Assembly: GCA_002451015.1 (NCBI GenBank)
Contig: DKBB01000292.1
Coordinates: 1 to 5,535 of the forward strand
Direction of reading: 5' to 3'
DNA from: Acidobacteria bacterium UBA6911
GTDB taxonomy: Bacteria > Acidobacteriota > UBA6911
DNA length: 5,535 nt
Shown: positions 1-5,512 of the stretch, piece by piece
Numbering within the stretch: the first letter of the stretch is position 1
How the letters are laid out: each line of letters opens with the position of its first letter
Notes under the pieces: generated by a model
What the model saw: the letters and a program-made list of their open reading frames with translations, nothing else
Databases searched by the model: none
What the model was told of the DNA's origin: nothing
Made by a program: the position numbers and the translations under genes

Positions 1-76
1 CCGCCATAAAAGCGAGGGCAGCCTGGATGTGGCGGTTGGTTCCCAGCAATGAAAATATTTCCTGTATCTTTTCCAT
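1..76 (-). CDS. Possible start of an unidentified protein (partial, cut by the left edge)
   Basis: On the minus strand an ATG at 74-76 opens a frame that stays open to the window edge, giving 25 codons that begin MEKIQEIFSLLG and continue into an alanine-rich hydrophobic stretch. This could be an amphipathic N-terminus followed by the first membrane segment of an integral membrane protein, but that is inference from very few residues. The ribosome-binding site is weak: GGA lies about 10 bases before the ATG. The same frame also extends upstream without a stop for at least 14 codons, so the true start is uncertain. I do not recognise the family. With so short a piece, a chance open frame cannot be excluded. 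Confidence 0.35.
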   Translation of the reverse strand, partial: MEKIQEIFSLLGTNRHIQAALAFMA

Positions 77-284
77 ATTGCTTAATCCAGTTTTGAAGTG
101 TCCGGAATATTTCCTTTTACCGAATCATGATTATGGCACGTCCCGGTGGACATTTTTGCAGGTAAATTCTGTAAAATACTTTCAATTCCCATGATACCCA
201 AGCGCCGTCCCTATCAACCCAACGATTTCAAACCGGTTCGGCAAATACACGGGCACGGTCTTGCCTGAAATTTAAAAACACAAT

Positions 285-328
285 ATAGGGAATCATGAGT
301 TAGACGCCTGATTTCTCGTAATCCCTAT
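285..328 (-). terminator. Candidate terminator hairpin for the minus-strand selenoprotein transcript
   Basis: ATAGGGA (285-291) pairs with TCCCTAT (322-328). Beyond a one-base bulge and a mismatch, pairing continues inward to GAG/CTC around a loop of about 15 bases. Read on the minus strand, the hairpin is followed by ATTGTGTTTTT, a T-rich tail expected of an intrinsic terminator. It lies about 165 bases past the stop codon of the cytochrome gene. The stem is AU-rich and broken, so termination would be weak; a simple inverted-repeat remnant is the alternative. Confidence 0.35.
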
Positions 329-428
329 GAATGCAATCATTTAATGGGAAGCAGTGTGCGAACATTTCCGGGCCGGATGATTGTCTCCGGGGGAAGGGAG
401 TTATTCGGAGGAGGCATAGAAGTTTCGG

Positions 429-476
429 GAGGGGAAGGGCGCATTCCTTCGATATCTGAAATACGCTCTTCCCTTT
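429..476. repeat. Long imperfect hairpin just past the selenoprotein stop codon
   Basis: GGGAAGGGCG (432-441) pairs with CGCTCTTCCC (464-473) over 10 bp with one G-T wobble. Weaker pairs (A-T and G-T) extend it at the base, and a few AT pairs lie inside the 22-base loop. It begins about 17 bases after the stop codon of the minus-strand gene. On that strand it is followed by a C-rich run, not a T-tract, so it is more likely an mRNA 3'-end stabiliser than an intrinsic terminator. On the plus strand it is followed by TTTAGTT, but no plus-strand gene precedes it. Confidence 0.4.
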
Positions 477-492
477 AGTTCGTGTTCGGATC

Positions 493-1860
493 TTAATGGG
501 CTATTTTCTGCCAGGTCGCGTCGTATTCCTGTTCAAAATCGGGACAACGATCCGGAGTATGGCATTTTATGCAAAGCTCCATGGTGGGATCTGCAACCGG
601 AATAGGCTGCATTTCACTCAAATGTGCCGTTGCGTCCCCGTGGCAGGATTCACATTGAACATTCATTAATTCAGGCTGCTGCAGGGTCATCGTAAACCCG
701 CCAGACTTCTCGAATCGGGTCGTGTGACAGGCAAGGCATGAGGGATCAAATTGCTTGGATCTTTCGACCAGCGTGCTGTAGGCTTTAGCGTGATCCGATG
801 CCTTCCATACTTGTACAACTTCCGAATGGCATGGTTCGCAGGAGATTGCTCTCAAAGCGACAGGGGCGGCATCAGCATCCTTTTCTGCATCGGAACCACC
901 TCCATAGAGAGCAACAATTTTATCATTATAAGCGGTAATCATCTCCTTTACTTCAGGATCGTCCTCGATCTTGTCGCCGAAAGGGATCAGAGAGTTCTGG
1001 GTCGTTTTCTCACCATTGAGTGTCACTTCGAGCAATCCCTGATATTGGCCCTTTTCTCCGGCCTGGACCATAAGGGTTTCCCCGGCTTTTTTCGGATCTT
1101 CCGTTTTCAATTTGTCCTGACCGCCGATGATGACGTCGATCCCTTTGACCCGTCTTGCAAGAACCCAGTCCCTGTTGGTCTTCTGATGGGCCAGCGCAAT
1201 CATGTAATCCACTTTCCCGGAAAGTTCCTCAATCACCGTCGTAGCCGCTTGCAGTATTTCCTGAACTTTGACGGTTCCGCCTGCGACCTTCTGCACTTCG
1301 CCGACCATTTCGGATGTGTCTCCCATGAGTCCGAAGATGCCTACATTCTTTCCGTTGATATTTTTTACGATATATCGCTTAAAAATCGGGACGTCATTTT
1401 CATCCGTTAGGTTCGCGGATATAAAAGGAAAGTTGTATTTTTCCTCAAGCTCCTTGAGATAGGGAATTCCAAGCGCTAAATCTTTTTCACCCACATTGAC
1501 GGCATCTACACCTATATGACTGAATATCCTGGCCATGGAATCGGCCTTAATCTTAGCTGCTTCCATAACGGATCCCGGGATTTCTTCGTCCTCGTTTAAA
1601 AGATCGCCTGCGTCAACGACAATCAGGCTACCTGTATTTTTGCGGTATTGATCCAGAAAATACGATTTTTTGTACAGCCCTCCGAGCTGTTCACCGGTTT
1701 CCGCTCAACCGCAGGACTCGAAGTATCCCATGATATTGCCACTGTAGGCGATGCCGAACGTTGCGCCCTCTGCCGCACGGGATCTTTCGACGGGAAAGTT
1801 CACAGAAAATAAGATCGCAGCAAGAACAAACGACGCCATCAAAAAAACAAATTTCTTCAT
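493..1860 (-). CDS. UshA-like selenoprotein fused to a tetraheme cytochrome c554-type domain (Sec at codon 52)
   Basis: I annotate 455 residues with TGA (1705-1707) read as selenocysteine. Residues 1-30 are a Sec signal peptide: two Lys, a hydrophobic run at about 4-20, and likely cleavage near S27-R-A29. Residues about 36-330 resemble the UshA/5'-nucleotidase metallophosphatase fold (DAGD at 83-86, LAH at 224-225, QAGEKG at 266-271). The usual metal ligands are largely lost: DxH is replaced by GNIM, GNHE by VGEKD and GGHxH by GGQDK. Four CxxCH haem sites follow (341-345, 375-379, 403-407, 430-434), with SDHAKAY (His357), His413 and a C-terminal His455 as possible axial ligands. The Sec lies in S-C-G-U (49-52). 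From memory, relatives carry an EPCGC-like motif there, so Sec would replace the second Cys. The start is fixed by the signal peptide and an AGGAGG five bases upstream. It is probably a periplasmic redox or electron-transfer protein; its substrate is unknown. RefSeq uses the name 'UshA-like (seleno)protein' for such families, as I recall. A nonsense-mutated pseudogene is the alternative. Confidence 0.85.
1671..1693 (-). promoter_or_regulatory. Bacterial SECIS-like stem-loop
   Basis: In the minus-strand mRNA, ACAGCU pairs with GGCUGU (six pairs, one a U-G wobble) around the five-base loop CGGAG. An A-A mismatch and two further pairs (G-C, U-A) extend the base. The loop starts at the 21st base after the UGA and has G at its second and third positions. 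Known bacterial SECIS elements have the apical loop roughly 16-37 bases past the UGA with G in its first bases; the E. coli fdhF loop starts at about base 19. SelB would bind this loop while bringing Sec-tRNA. A second small hairpin, CGGUU/AACCG (1695-1711), includes the first U of the UGA and could form the lower part of the element or compete with it. Confidence 0.7.
1705..1707 (-). other. In-frame UGA selenocysteine codon (residue 52)
   Basis: The codon reads TGA on the minus strand between GGT (Gly51) and GCG (Ala53). The 51 codons before it and 403 after it are in one frame with no other stop, and both halves are plainly one protein: signal peptide and first phosphatase-like strand before, the remaining fold and haem domain after. 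It occupies the final position of a Cys-Gly-Cys-type motif, the classic Cys/Sec exchange pattern. A suitable stem-loop lies directly downstream. The selA/selB/selC/selD machinery is not in this window and is assumed. Confidence 0.8.
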
Positions 1861-1865
1861 CCAAT

Positions 1866-1871
1866 CCTCCT
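1866..1871 (-). promoter_or_regulatory. Strong Shine-Dalgarno that fixes the selenoprotein start
   Basis: On the minus strand AGGAGG stands five bases before the ATG at 1858-1860. It is a full-consensus site next to a typical signal-peptide start. It shows that the real gene begins here, upstream of the in-frame TGA, and not at the internal ATG at 1564-1566. Confidence 0.9.
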
Positions 1872-1877
1872 AAAGGT

Positions 1878-1899
1878 TGCACATCGATAAATTTGTGCA
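1878..1899. promoter_or_regulatory. Inverted repeat in the selenoprotein leader (operator or mRNA hairpin)
   Basis: TGCACA (1878-1883) and TGTGCA (1894-1899) form a perfect 6-bp inverted repeat with a 10-base AT-rich spacer. It starts six bases beyond the AGGAGG of the selenoprotein gene. The geometry suits a dimeric regulator's site or a small hairpin next to the RBS. No regulator can be named from the sequence. Confidence 0.4.
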
Positions 1900-2137
1900 T
1901 CCCTATACTGAATATACGCCTAACCGCGCCATATATTAGCATTTTACCTAGCTTTTCTCGACAGTAATTCATGCGTGACCTCATTTTGGGATGCATGGAC
2001 CAAGTGTCATGTTTTTTTTATTTCAATGGAATGTAAATGATCCCGTGAAATTTACCGCTAGCTTGATTCCTTTATCTGAAGGCATGGAAACCCGACCGGT
2101 TGCTGTTTTATTGTCAGGGGCGGGGCAGGATTACCGA

Positions 2138-2166
2138 TTGCTTACATGTGGTGGGTATGTTATTTT
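2138..2166 (+). promoter_or_regulatory. Weak candidate promoter for the TPR gene
   Basis: TTGCTT (2138-2143) and TATTTT (2161-2166) are spaced by 17 bases. They match the sigma-70 consensus at three and four of six positions respectively. Transcription would begin near 2173, giving a leader of about 30 bases before the GTG start with its AAGGA. The match is modest and could be chance. Confidence 0.25.
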
Positions 2167-2202
2167 TTGCCATCTATCAATGACGTAGATAAGGAAAGAA
2201 CG

Positions 2203-2967
2203 GTGGGAACGACAAAGCTTACTCGCAAAGAAATACTGGCCGAAGATGCAGTGCACGGAACCATTATTTCTCTTATTGATTTCCTCGGTGTCCATAAGAA
2301 AAAAATCGCTACATTCGGAGCGTTAGCAATTGTAGTCGCTCTGGGAGTTTATTTCGGATTATTATTTCTCGAAAAGAAGGAACTCCAGGCTCAGGAAATA
2401 TTGGGAAGAGGAATAGATTTTTACCATGCACAGATTGATCCCGAAGCGACGGAAGATCCATATGGAAAGGGTCCAACTGCGGTGTTCCGCGATGAATCGT
2501 TGAAATATCAAGCAGCTGCCAAGGAATTTTCATCGATAGTGTCCGGGTACAGCTACTCAAAGGTGTCCATAATAGCCCGCTACTATCTGGGACTCACCCA
2601 ACTCAAGCTAGCTGAGACGGATGAGGCTGTCAAGAACCTGGAGACAGTCGCGAATAACTCTAAGGGGCGCACCGTTGGATATCTCGCCAAAAGGGTCCTG
2701 GCGCGACATTACGAAGAATCGGGAAATTTAGAAGAGGCAAAGAAGATTCTGGAATCTATGATTGCCGACACACAATACGATCTTCCCAAGGAAGATCTGA
2801 GCATTCAACTGTCCAGAATTCTCGTTGCCGAGGGAAAAAACGAAGAGGCCATTAAGGTTCTCCAGGAAGCCAATTCACAGGGATCGGCATTCAGCAACTT
2901 CAAACAGAAATTGGTGGCCGAATTGGACAAGGTGCAGAAAACAACGCAAAAAGAGCCGGAACCCTGA
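2203..2967 (+). CDS. Membrane-anchored TPR protein (YfgM-like topology)
   Basis: The 254-residue protein has a cytoplasmic N-terminus of about 34 residues, one transmembrane segment (about 35-56, I-A-T-F-G to L-F-L-E) preceded by three lysines, and a long helical region beyond the membrane. The C-terminal half carries TPR-like helix pairs, for example YYLGLTQLKLAETDEAVKNL, then units around ARHYEESGNLEEAKKIL and LVAEGKNEEAIKVL. It ends in a charged Lys/Glu/Pro tail. One membrane anchor plus TPRs resembles YfgM-type proteins, which assist periplasmic or envelope protein assembly; the exact partner here is unknown. I chose GTG at 2203 because AAGGA (2191-2195) lies seven bases upstream. The frame is open back to an ATG at 2146, but those 19 codons lack an RBS and are poor in character. 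The gene precedes the yceD-rpmF-plsX cluster by 161 bases, and that cluster has its own promoter. Confidence 0.75.
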   Translation: MGTTKLTRKEILAEDAVHGTIISLIDFLGVHKKKIATFGALAIVVALGVYFGLLFLEKKELQAQEILGRGIDFYHAQIDPEATEDPYGKGPTAVFRDESLKYQAAAKEFSSIVSGYSYSKVSIIARYYLGLTQLKLAETDEAVKNLETVANNSKGRTVGYLAKRVLARHYEESGNLEEAKKILESMIADTQYDLPKEDLSIQLSRILVAEGKNEEAIKVLQEANSQGSAFSNFKQKLVAELDKVQKTTQKEPEP

Positions 2968-2977
2968 TCGATTCGTT

Positions 2978-3065
2978 ATAAACCGGTACCATACAATTCC
3001 CCCGCTGGATTGCGCTTCTTTGATCCTGGATGCCGCTGTAAGTCCTTATATTCCACCGGTTTTAT
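2978..3065. repeat. Spaced inverted repeat with ACCGGT cores before the yceD promoter
   Basis: ATAAACCGGT (2978-2987) is matched by ACCGGTTTTAT (3055-3065) in inverted orientation, with one bulged T and a 67-base spacer. The right arm ends two bases before the -35 box of the strong yceD promoter. The ACCGGT cores are themselves palindromic, so the two copies could equally be paired binding sites. Function is unknown. Confidence 0.3.
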
Positions 3066-3067
3066 CC

Positions 3068-3095
3068 TTGACAAAGCTTCCCCCGGTAATATAAT
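3068..3095 (+). promoter_or_regulatory. Perfect-consensus sigma-70 promoter for yceD-rpmF-plsX
   Basis: TTGACA (3068-3073) and TATAAT (3090-3095) both match the housekeeping sigma-70 consensus at all six positions, with a 16-base spacer. Transcription should start near 3100-3103, giving a leader of about 27 bases before the GTG of yceD. A promoter this strong fits growth-linked expression of ribosomal protein L32 and lipid synthesis genes. Confidence 0.85.
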
Positions 3096-3100
3096 TTCCA

Positions 3101-3114
3101 CCTTCGCCCGAAGG
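3101..3114 (+). promoter_or_regulatory. Small hairpin at the predicted 5' end of the yceD transcript
   Basis: CCTTC (3101-3105) pairs with GAAGG (3110-3114) around the loop GCCC. It lies at the predicted transcription start and just before the AGGAG Shine-Dalgarno at 3116-3120. A 5'-terminal stem-loop like this often protects mRNA from decay; that role is inferred. Confidence 0.4.
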
Positions 3115-3128
3115 CAGGAGTATTTGTC

Positions 3129-3659
3129 GTGTTCATTGAAATTAAGGACCTAGAGCCTGAGCCGCTTCATGTCCGCCATGTATTCCAGACGGAGGAAATT
3201 GATTTTTCCCATGAAGATGCGGCTCTAAAACAACCTGTAACCGCGGACTTTACGCTGGATCATAAAAACAGTGAACTCCACATTAGCGGAACGGTAGAGA
3301 CGGTCATACGCTCCAAGTGCTCCAGATGCACCAAGGAATTTACCAGGGACATATCCGTCGAATACGATCTCTCCTACCTTCCGCAACCCGTGTGGCCGGA
3401 TGAGAATGGTGAGTTAGAACTCAAATACGAGGATATGGAAGTCGCCTTTTACGATGGGATTGTATTTGATGTGAATATGATGATTCGAGAACAGATTGCA
3501 CTTGCGATTCCAATGAAGTTAATTTGTAGAGAGGATTGTAAAGGTCTCTGCTACCAATGCGGGGCCGATTTAAATGACGGGATTTGTTCCTGCAGTAAAA
3601 AAACAGGCGATCCACGTCTTTCGGTTCTGTTGGAATTCAAGAAAAAACCCGATAAATAA
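3129..3659 (+). CDS. yceD: YceD/DUF177 family protein
   Basis: The 176-residue protein belongs to the DUF177 family, almost always encoded directly before rpmF and, in several bacteria and plastids, tied to 23S rRNA maturation or accumulation. The family signature is clear: a CSRC pair (64-67), then a Cys-rich block CREDCKGLCYQCGADLNDG (133-151) and CSC (153-155), probably a metal-binding or structural element. The N-terminal half is acidic and beta-rich. The GTG at 3129 is chosen because AGGAG (3116-3120) precedes it by eight bases and the family N-terminus matches this start in length. It is the first gene after the consensus promoter and lies 56 bases before rpmF, with a hairpin between them. 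Confidence 0.9.
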   Translation: MFIEIKDLEPEPLHVRHVFQTEEIDFSHEDAALKQPVTADFTLDHKNSELHISGTVETVIRSKCSRCTKEFTRDISVEYDLSYLPQPVWPDENGELELKYEDMEVAFYDGIVFDVNMMIREQIALAIPMKLICREDCKGLCYQCGADLNDGICSCSKKTGDPRLSVLLEFKKKPDK

Positions 3660-3672
3660 ATTTTAAATTATC

Positions 3673-3697
3673 TTTTAAGGAAGATCCTTCCTTAAAA
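3673..3697 (+). promoter_or_regulatory. Perfect 11-bp hairpin between yceD and rpmF
   Basis: TTTTAAGGAAG (3673-3683) pairs perfectly with CTTCCTTAAAA (3687-3697) around the loop ATC. It lies 13 bases past the yceD stop, and its end is four bases from the rpmF Shine-Dalgarno (GGAG, 3702-3705). On the plus strand it is followed by A residues, so it is not an intrinsic terminator. It may be an RNA-processing site, a stabiliser of the downstream mRNA, or a site tuning L32 translation. Confidence 0.6.
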
Positions 3698-3715
3698 AAA
3701 TGGAGAAACCCGTTC

Positions 3716-3901
3716 ATGCCTAATCCAAAAAGGAGACATTCCAAGTCGCGTCGCGGGAAACGCCGTGCGCATGATTTCCTTCAGACCGTCACTCCTGGTG
3801 TCTGCCCGAACTGTCTGGAACCCAAGGCGCCGCATCAAGCTTGCTCAAAATGCGGCTATTATAAGGGTCGCCAGGTAATGGAAGGTGAAGAAGATATTTA
3901 A
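3716..3901 (+). CDS. rpmF: 50S ribosomal protein L32
   Basis: The 61-residue protein is a zinc-ribbon L32 of the large ribosomal subunit. It begins MPNPKRRHSKSRRGKRRAHD, the family's basic N-terminal tail, and carries CPNC (30-33) and CSKC (43-46) as the four zinc ligands, followed by GYYKGRQV. Length is normal. GGAG (3702-3705) lies ten bases before the ATG, slightly long. It sits between yceD and plsX, the usual bacterial order, 35 bases before plsX. Having all four cysteines makes it the zinc-containing (C+) form. Confidence 0.97.
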   Translation: MPNPKRRHSKSRRGKRRAHDFLQTVTPGVCPNCLEPKAPHQACSKCGYYKGRQVMEGEEDI

Positions 3902-3936
3902 CTTCCCGAAACCATACAAGCAACTCGCGTGGATAA

Positions 3937-4965
3937 ATGATTAAAATCGCCGTTGACAGCATGGGGAGCGATAACGCCCCTTTTAGTGAGATTGAGGGAA
4001 GCGTAGCAGCCGCTGAAGCCTACGGAGTGCATGTAATTCTCGTGGGAAAGGAGGATGTGCTGGCTCCTATCCTGAAAGAGGCCGGCGGCGAAGGGCTGCC
4101 CATCGAAATTCTCAATGCAACCCAGGTGATCGCAATGGATGAATCTCCGACGATGGCTATTCGTAAAAAGAAGGATTCTTCCATACGCGTTGCTGCAAAG
4201 TTGGTGCGGGATAAAAAAGCAAGCGGTCTAGTGAGTGCTGGAAACACCGGTGCGGTGATGGCCACGTCAAAAATGGTGTTCGGATCGGTTCCTGGTGTCG
4301 ATCGCCCTGCTTTGGCCGCCATACTGCCCACTCTAACGGGCCATGCCGTTCTCCTGGATGTCGGCGCAAATGTCTCATGCAAACCCCAACATCTGGTTCA
4401 GTTTGCGGTCATGGGACATCTTTTCAGCAAAAAGATTATTGGTGTCGATTCGCCCCGCGTCGGACTTATGTCGGTGGGTGAAGAAGAAACGAAGGGAAAT
4501 GAGCTGACCAAGGAGGTTCACAAAGCTCTGAAGCGGCTCCATTTCAATTTTATCGGGAATGTAGAGGGCCGCGATATCTACAATGGCCGGGCGGACGTTA
4601 TTGTATGCGACGGATTTACCGGGAACGTAGCGCTCAAGACCAGCGAAGGTCTTATAGAGGCGGTTCTTAAGCTGATGAAGGACGAGCTTTCCAGTAATCT
4701 ACAGGCAAAACTCGGGGCCTTGTTGAGTCAACAGTCCTTCAAACGTCTTAAAAAGCGGCTCGATTATTCAGAGTATGGCGGTGCTCCGCTTCTTGGGCTT
4801 CGCGGGGCTTCCATTATCTGTCATGGAAGATCCAGTAGTAATGCAATTAAGAACGCAATTCGTGTTGCAAAGGAATTTGCTGAAAACCAGGTAAATACCA
4901 GGCTCGAGTCCGAGTTGAATCAGATAAACAACGATTCTAATAAGTTTGAATCGATCAGCGAGTAA
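3937..4965 (+). CDS. plsX: Phosphate acyltransferase PlsX
   Basis: PlsX is a peripheral membrane enzyme converting acyl-ACP and phosphate to acyl-phosphate, which PlsY uses to acylate glycerol-3-phosphate in phospholipid synthesis. The 342-residue length is typical. Motifs seen: N-terminal AVDSMGSDNAP (5-15), where most relatives have MGGD; ASGLVSAGNTGAVMA (95-109); LLDVGAN (139-145); VGLMSVGEEETKGNEL (175-190); GNVEGRD (207-213); VIVCDGFTGNVALK (221-234); and a C-terminal YGGAPLLGLRG with CHGRSS. A hydrophilic tail of about 20 residues follows the last helix. The ATG is fixed by the family N-terminus, although the upstream GGATAA is a poor Shine-Dalgarno, so translation may be coupled to rpmF, 35 bases before. 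Its substrate carrier, ACP, is encoded 200 bases downstream. Confidence 0.97.
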   Translation: MIKIAVDSMGSDNAPFSEIEGSVAAAEAYGVHVILVGKEDVLAPILKEAGGEGLPIEILNATQVIAMDESPTMAIRKKKDSSIRVAAKLVRDKKASGLVSAGNTGAVMATSKMVFGSVPGVDRPALAAILPTLTGHAVLLDVGANVSCKPQHLVQFAVMGHLFSKKIIGVDSPRVGLMSVGEEETKGNELTKEVHKALKRLHFNFIGNVEGRDIYNGRADVIVCDGFTGNVALKTSEGLIEAVLKLMKDELSSNLQAKLGALLSQQSFKRLKKRLDYSEYGGAPLLGLRGASIICHGRSSSNAIKNAIRVAKEFAENQVNTRLESELNQINNDSNKFESISE

Positions 4966-5075
4966 CTGGCTTTAAAGATGGGATTCGTTTAGGGGCCGGA
5001 TTGACTAGCCGGTGGAATTGTCCCAGAAACAGGGAGCATCCTCTTTAGCGGCGGCACATTAGGATTTCGATTTGC

Positions 5076-5103
5076 TTGCATCCATGTATTTGAATGCTAC
5101 AAT
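5076..5103 (+). promoter_or_regulatory. Extended -10 promoter candidate for acpP
   Basis: TACAAT (5098-5103) matches the -10 consensus at five of six positions and is preceded by TGC, giving an extended -10. TTGCAT (5076-5081) lies 16 bases upstream as a weaker -35. Transcription would start near 5110, about 55 bases before the acpP ATG. A separate promoter would allow the very high ACP level cells need. Confidence 0.5.
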
Positions 5104-5151
5104 GTGAGCCTTTCCGCCGCGGCTTTGGAGCTCGCTGGTGACCAATTGAAA

Positions 5152-5158
5152 GAGGAGG
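5152..5158 (+). promoter_or_regulatory. Strong Shine-Dalgarno of acpP
   Basis: GAGGAGG stands seven bases before the ATG at 5166. It is the strongest site on the plus strand in this window, in keeping with the abundance of acyl carrier protein. Confidence 0.85.
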
Positions 5159-5165
5159 AACTGGA

Positions 5166-5402
5166 ATGGCATCAGTAGAAGAAAAGGTCAAATCAATCAT
5201 TGTGGATCAGTTAGGCGTCAACGAATCGGAAGTAACGGGGAGTGCCTCGTTCGTAGACGATCTTGGCGCAGATTCTTTAGACACAATTGAACTTGTCATG
5301 GCATTTGAAGAGGCTTTCGGGATCGAGATTCCTGACGAGGAGGCAGAAAAAATCAGGACCGTACAGGATGCGATCGATTATGTCGAAGCCCATAATAAAT
5401 AG
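5166..5402 (+). CDS. acpP: Acyl carrier protein
   Basis: The 78-residue acidic protein carries growing acyl chains on a 4'-phosphopantetheine arm in type II fatty acid synthesis and donates them to PlsX. The attachment site is Ser37 in the motif [12 protein letters not shown] (34-45). Other family features are [11 protein letters not shown] at the N-terminus, [12 protein letters not shown] and [20 protein letters not shown]. Length is exactly that of typical AcpP. It follows plsX after 200 bases containing a likely promoter. In many bacteria fabD/fabG lie between plsX and acpP and fabF follows; here the fab genes are missing on both sides. Confidence 0.97.
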   Translation: MASVEEKVKSIIVDQLGVNESEVTGSASFVDDLGADSLDTIELVMAFEEAFGIEIPDEEAEKIRTVQDAIDYVEAHNK

Positions 5403-5512
5403 GCAGAAAACCGAATCGTAAGAAACGGAATATCCTTGAAACTGAAATTATCGAACAGAATTAACGGTTTAGGCAGCCTTCAGAATGAATTTGAAAGAAC
5501 GGGGAATGGATC

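Larger units (their letters stand above)
77..492. other. Non-coding region left of the selenoprotein gene
   Basis: About 415 bases lie between the possible gene start at the left edge and the 3' end of the cytochrome gene. I find no coding frame here that has a credible RBS or recognisable protein. It contains two imperfect inverted repeats, at 285-328 and 429-476, listed separately. No tRNA, CRISPR-type repeat or insertion-sequence end is visible. Confidence 0.6.
1861..2202. other. Divergent intergenic region
   Basis: These 342 bases separate the leftward selenoprotein gene from the rightward TPR gene and must hold the promoters for both. On the minus strand, AT-rich candidates (TAAAAT, TAATAT and TATAGG at roughly 1900-1950) lack a good -35 partner. 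Short open frames crossing the region have no convincing RBS or protein signature. Confidence 0.6.
4966..5165 (+). other. plsX-acpP intergenic leader
   Basis: This 200-base gap has no coding frame I can support. Near its start are short inverted repeats (CCGG around 5000-5015; TCCC/GGGA at about 5021-5036), none followed by a T-tract, so no clear terminator separates plsX from acpP. The right half holds the acpP promoter candidate and RBS. Confidence 0.5.

Noticed and set aside
28..198. Short plus-strand frame of about 56 codons near the left edge
   Set aside because: No RBS and no recognisable family; it partly overlaps the possible minus-strand gene start and is likely chance.
429..476. 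Intrinsic terminator of the selenoprotein gene
   Set aside because: The stem is good but on the minus strand it is followed by C-rich sequence, not a T-tract.
751..1410. 219-codon open frame on the plus strand
   Set aside because: It lies wholly opposite the selenoprotein gene, has no RBS or recognisable domain, and is a shadow of that gene's codon pattern.
1564..1860. Nonsense mutation making the cytochrome gene a pseudogene
   Set aside because: There is a single in-frame TGA, with no frameshift and no other stop, at a Cys-type position with a SECIS-like hairpin behind it; the rest of the protein has intact haem sites and signal peptide. It remains the main alternative but is less likely.
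1691..1996. 101-codon minus-strand frame across the selenoprotein start
   Set aside because: It is out of frame with the signal peptide, has no good RBS, and its product is not protein-like.
1991..2188. 65-codon plus-strand frame in the divergent intergenic region
   Set aside because: No Shine-Dalgarno, no domain, and it overlaps the likely promoter region of the TPR gene.
2146..2202. Upstream ATG start for the TPR protein
   Set aside because: The added 19 residues lack an RBS; the GTG at 2203 has AAGGA seven bases upstream and a normal N-terminus for a membrane-anchored protein.
4020..4382. 120-codon minus-strand frame inside plsX
   Set aside because: It is antisense to conserved PlsX motifs, with no RBS or domain.
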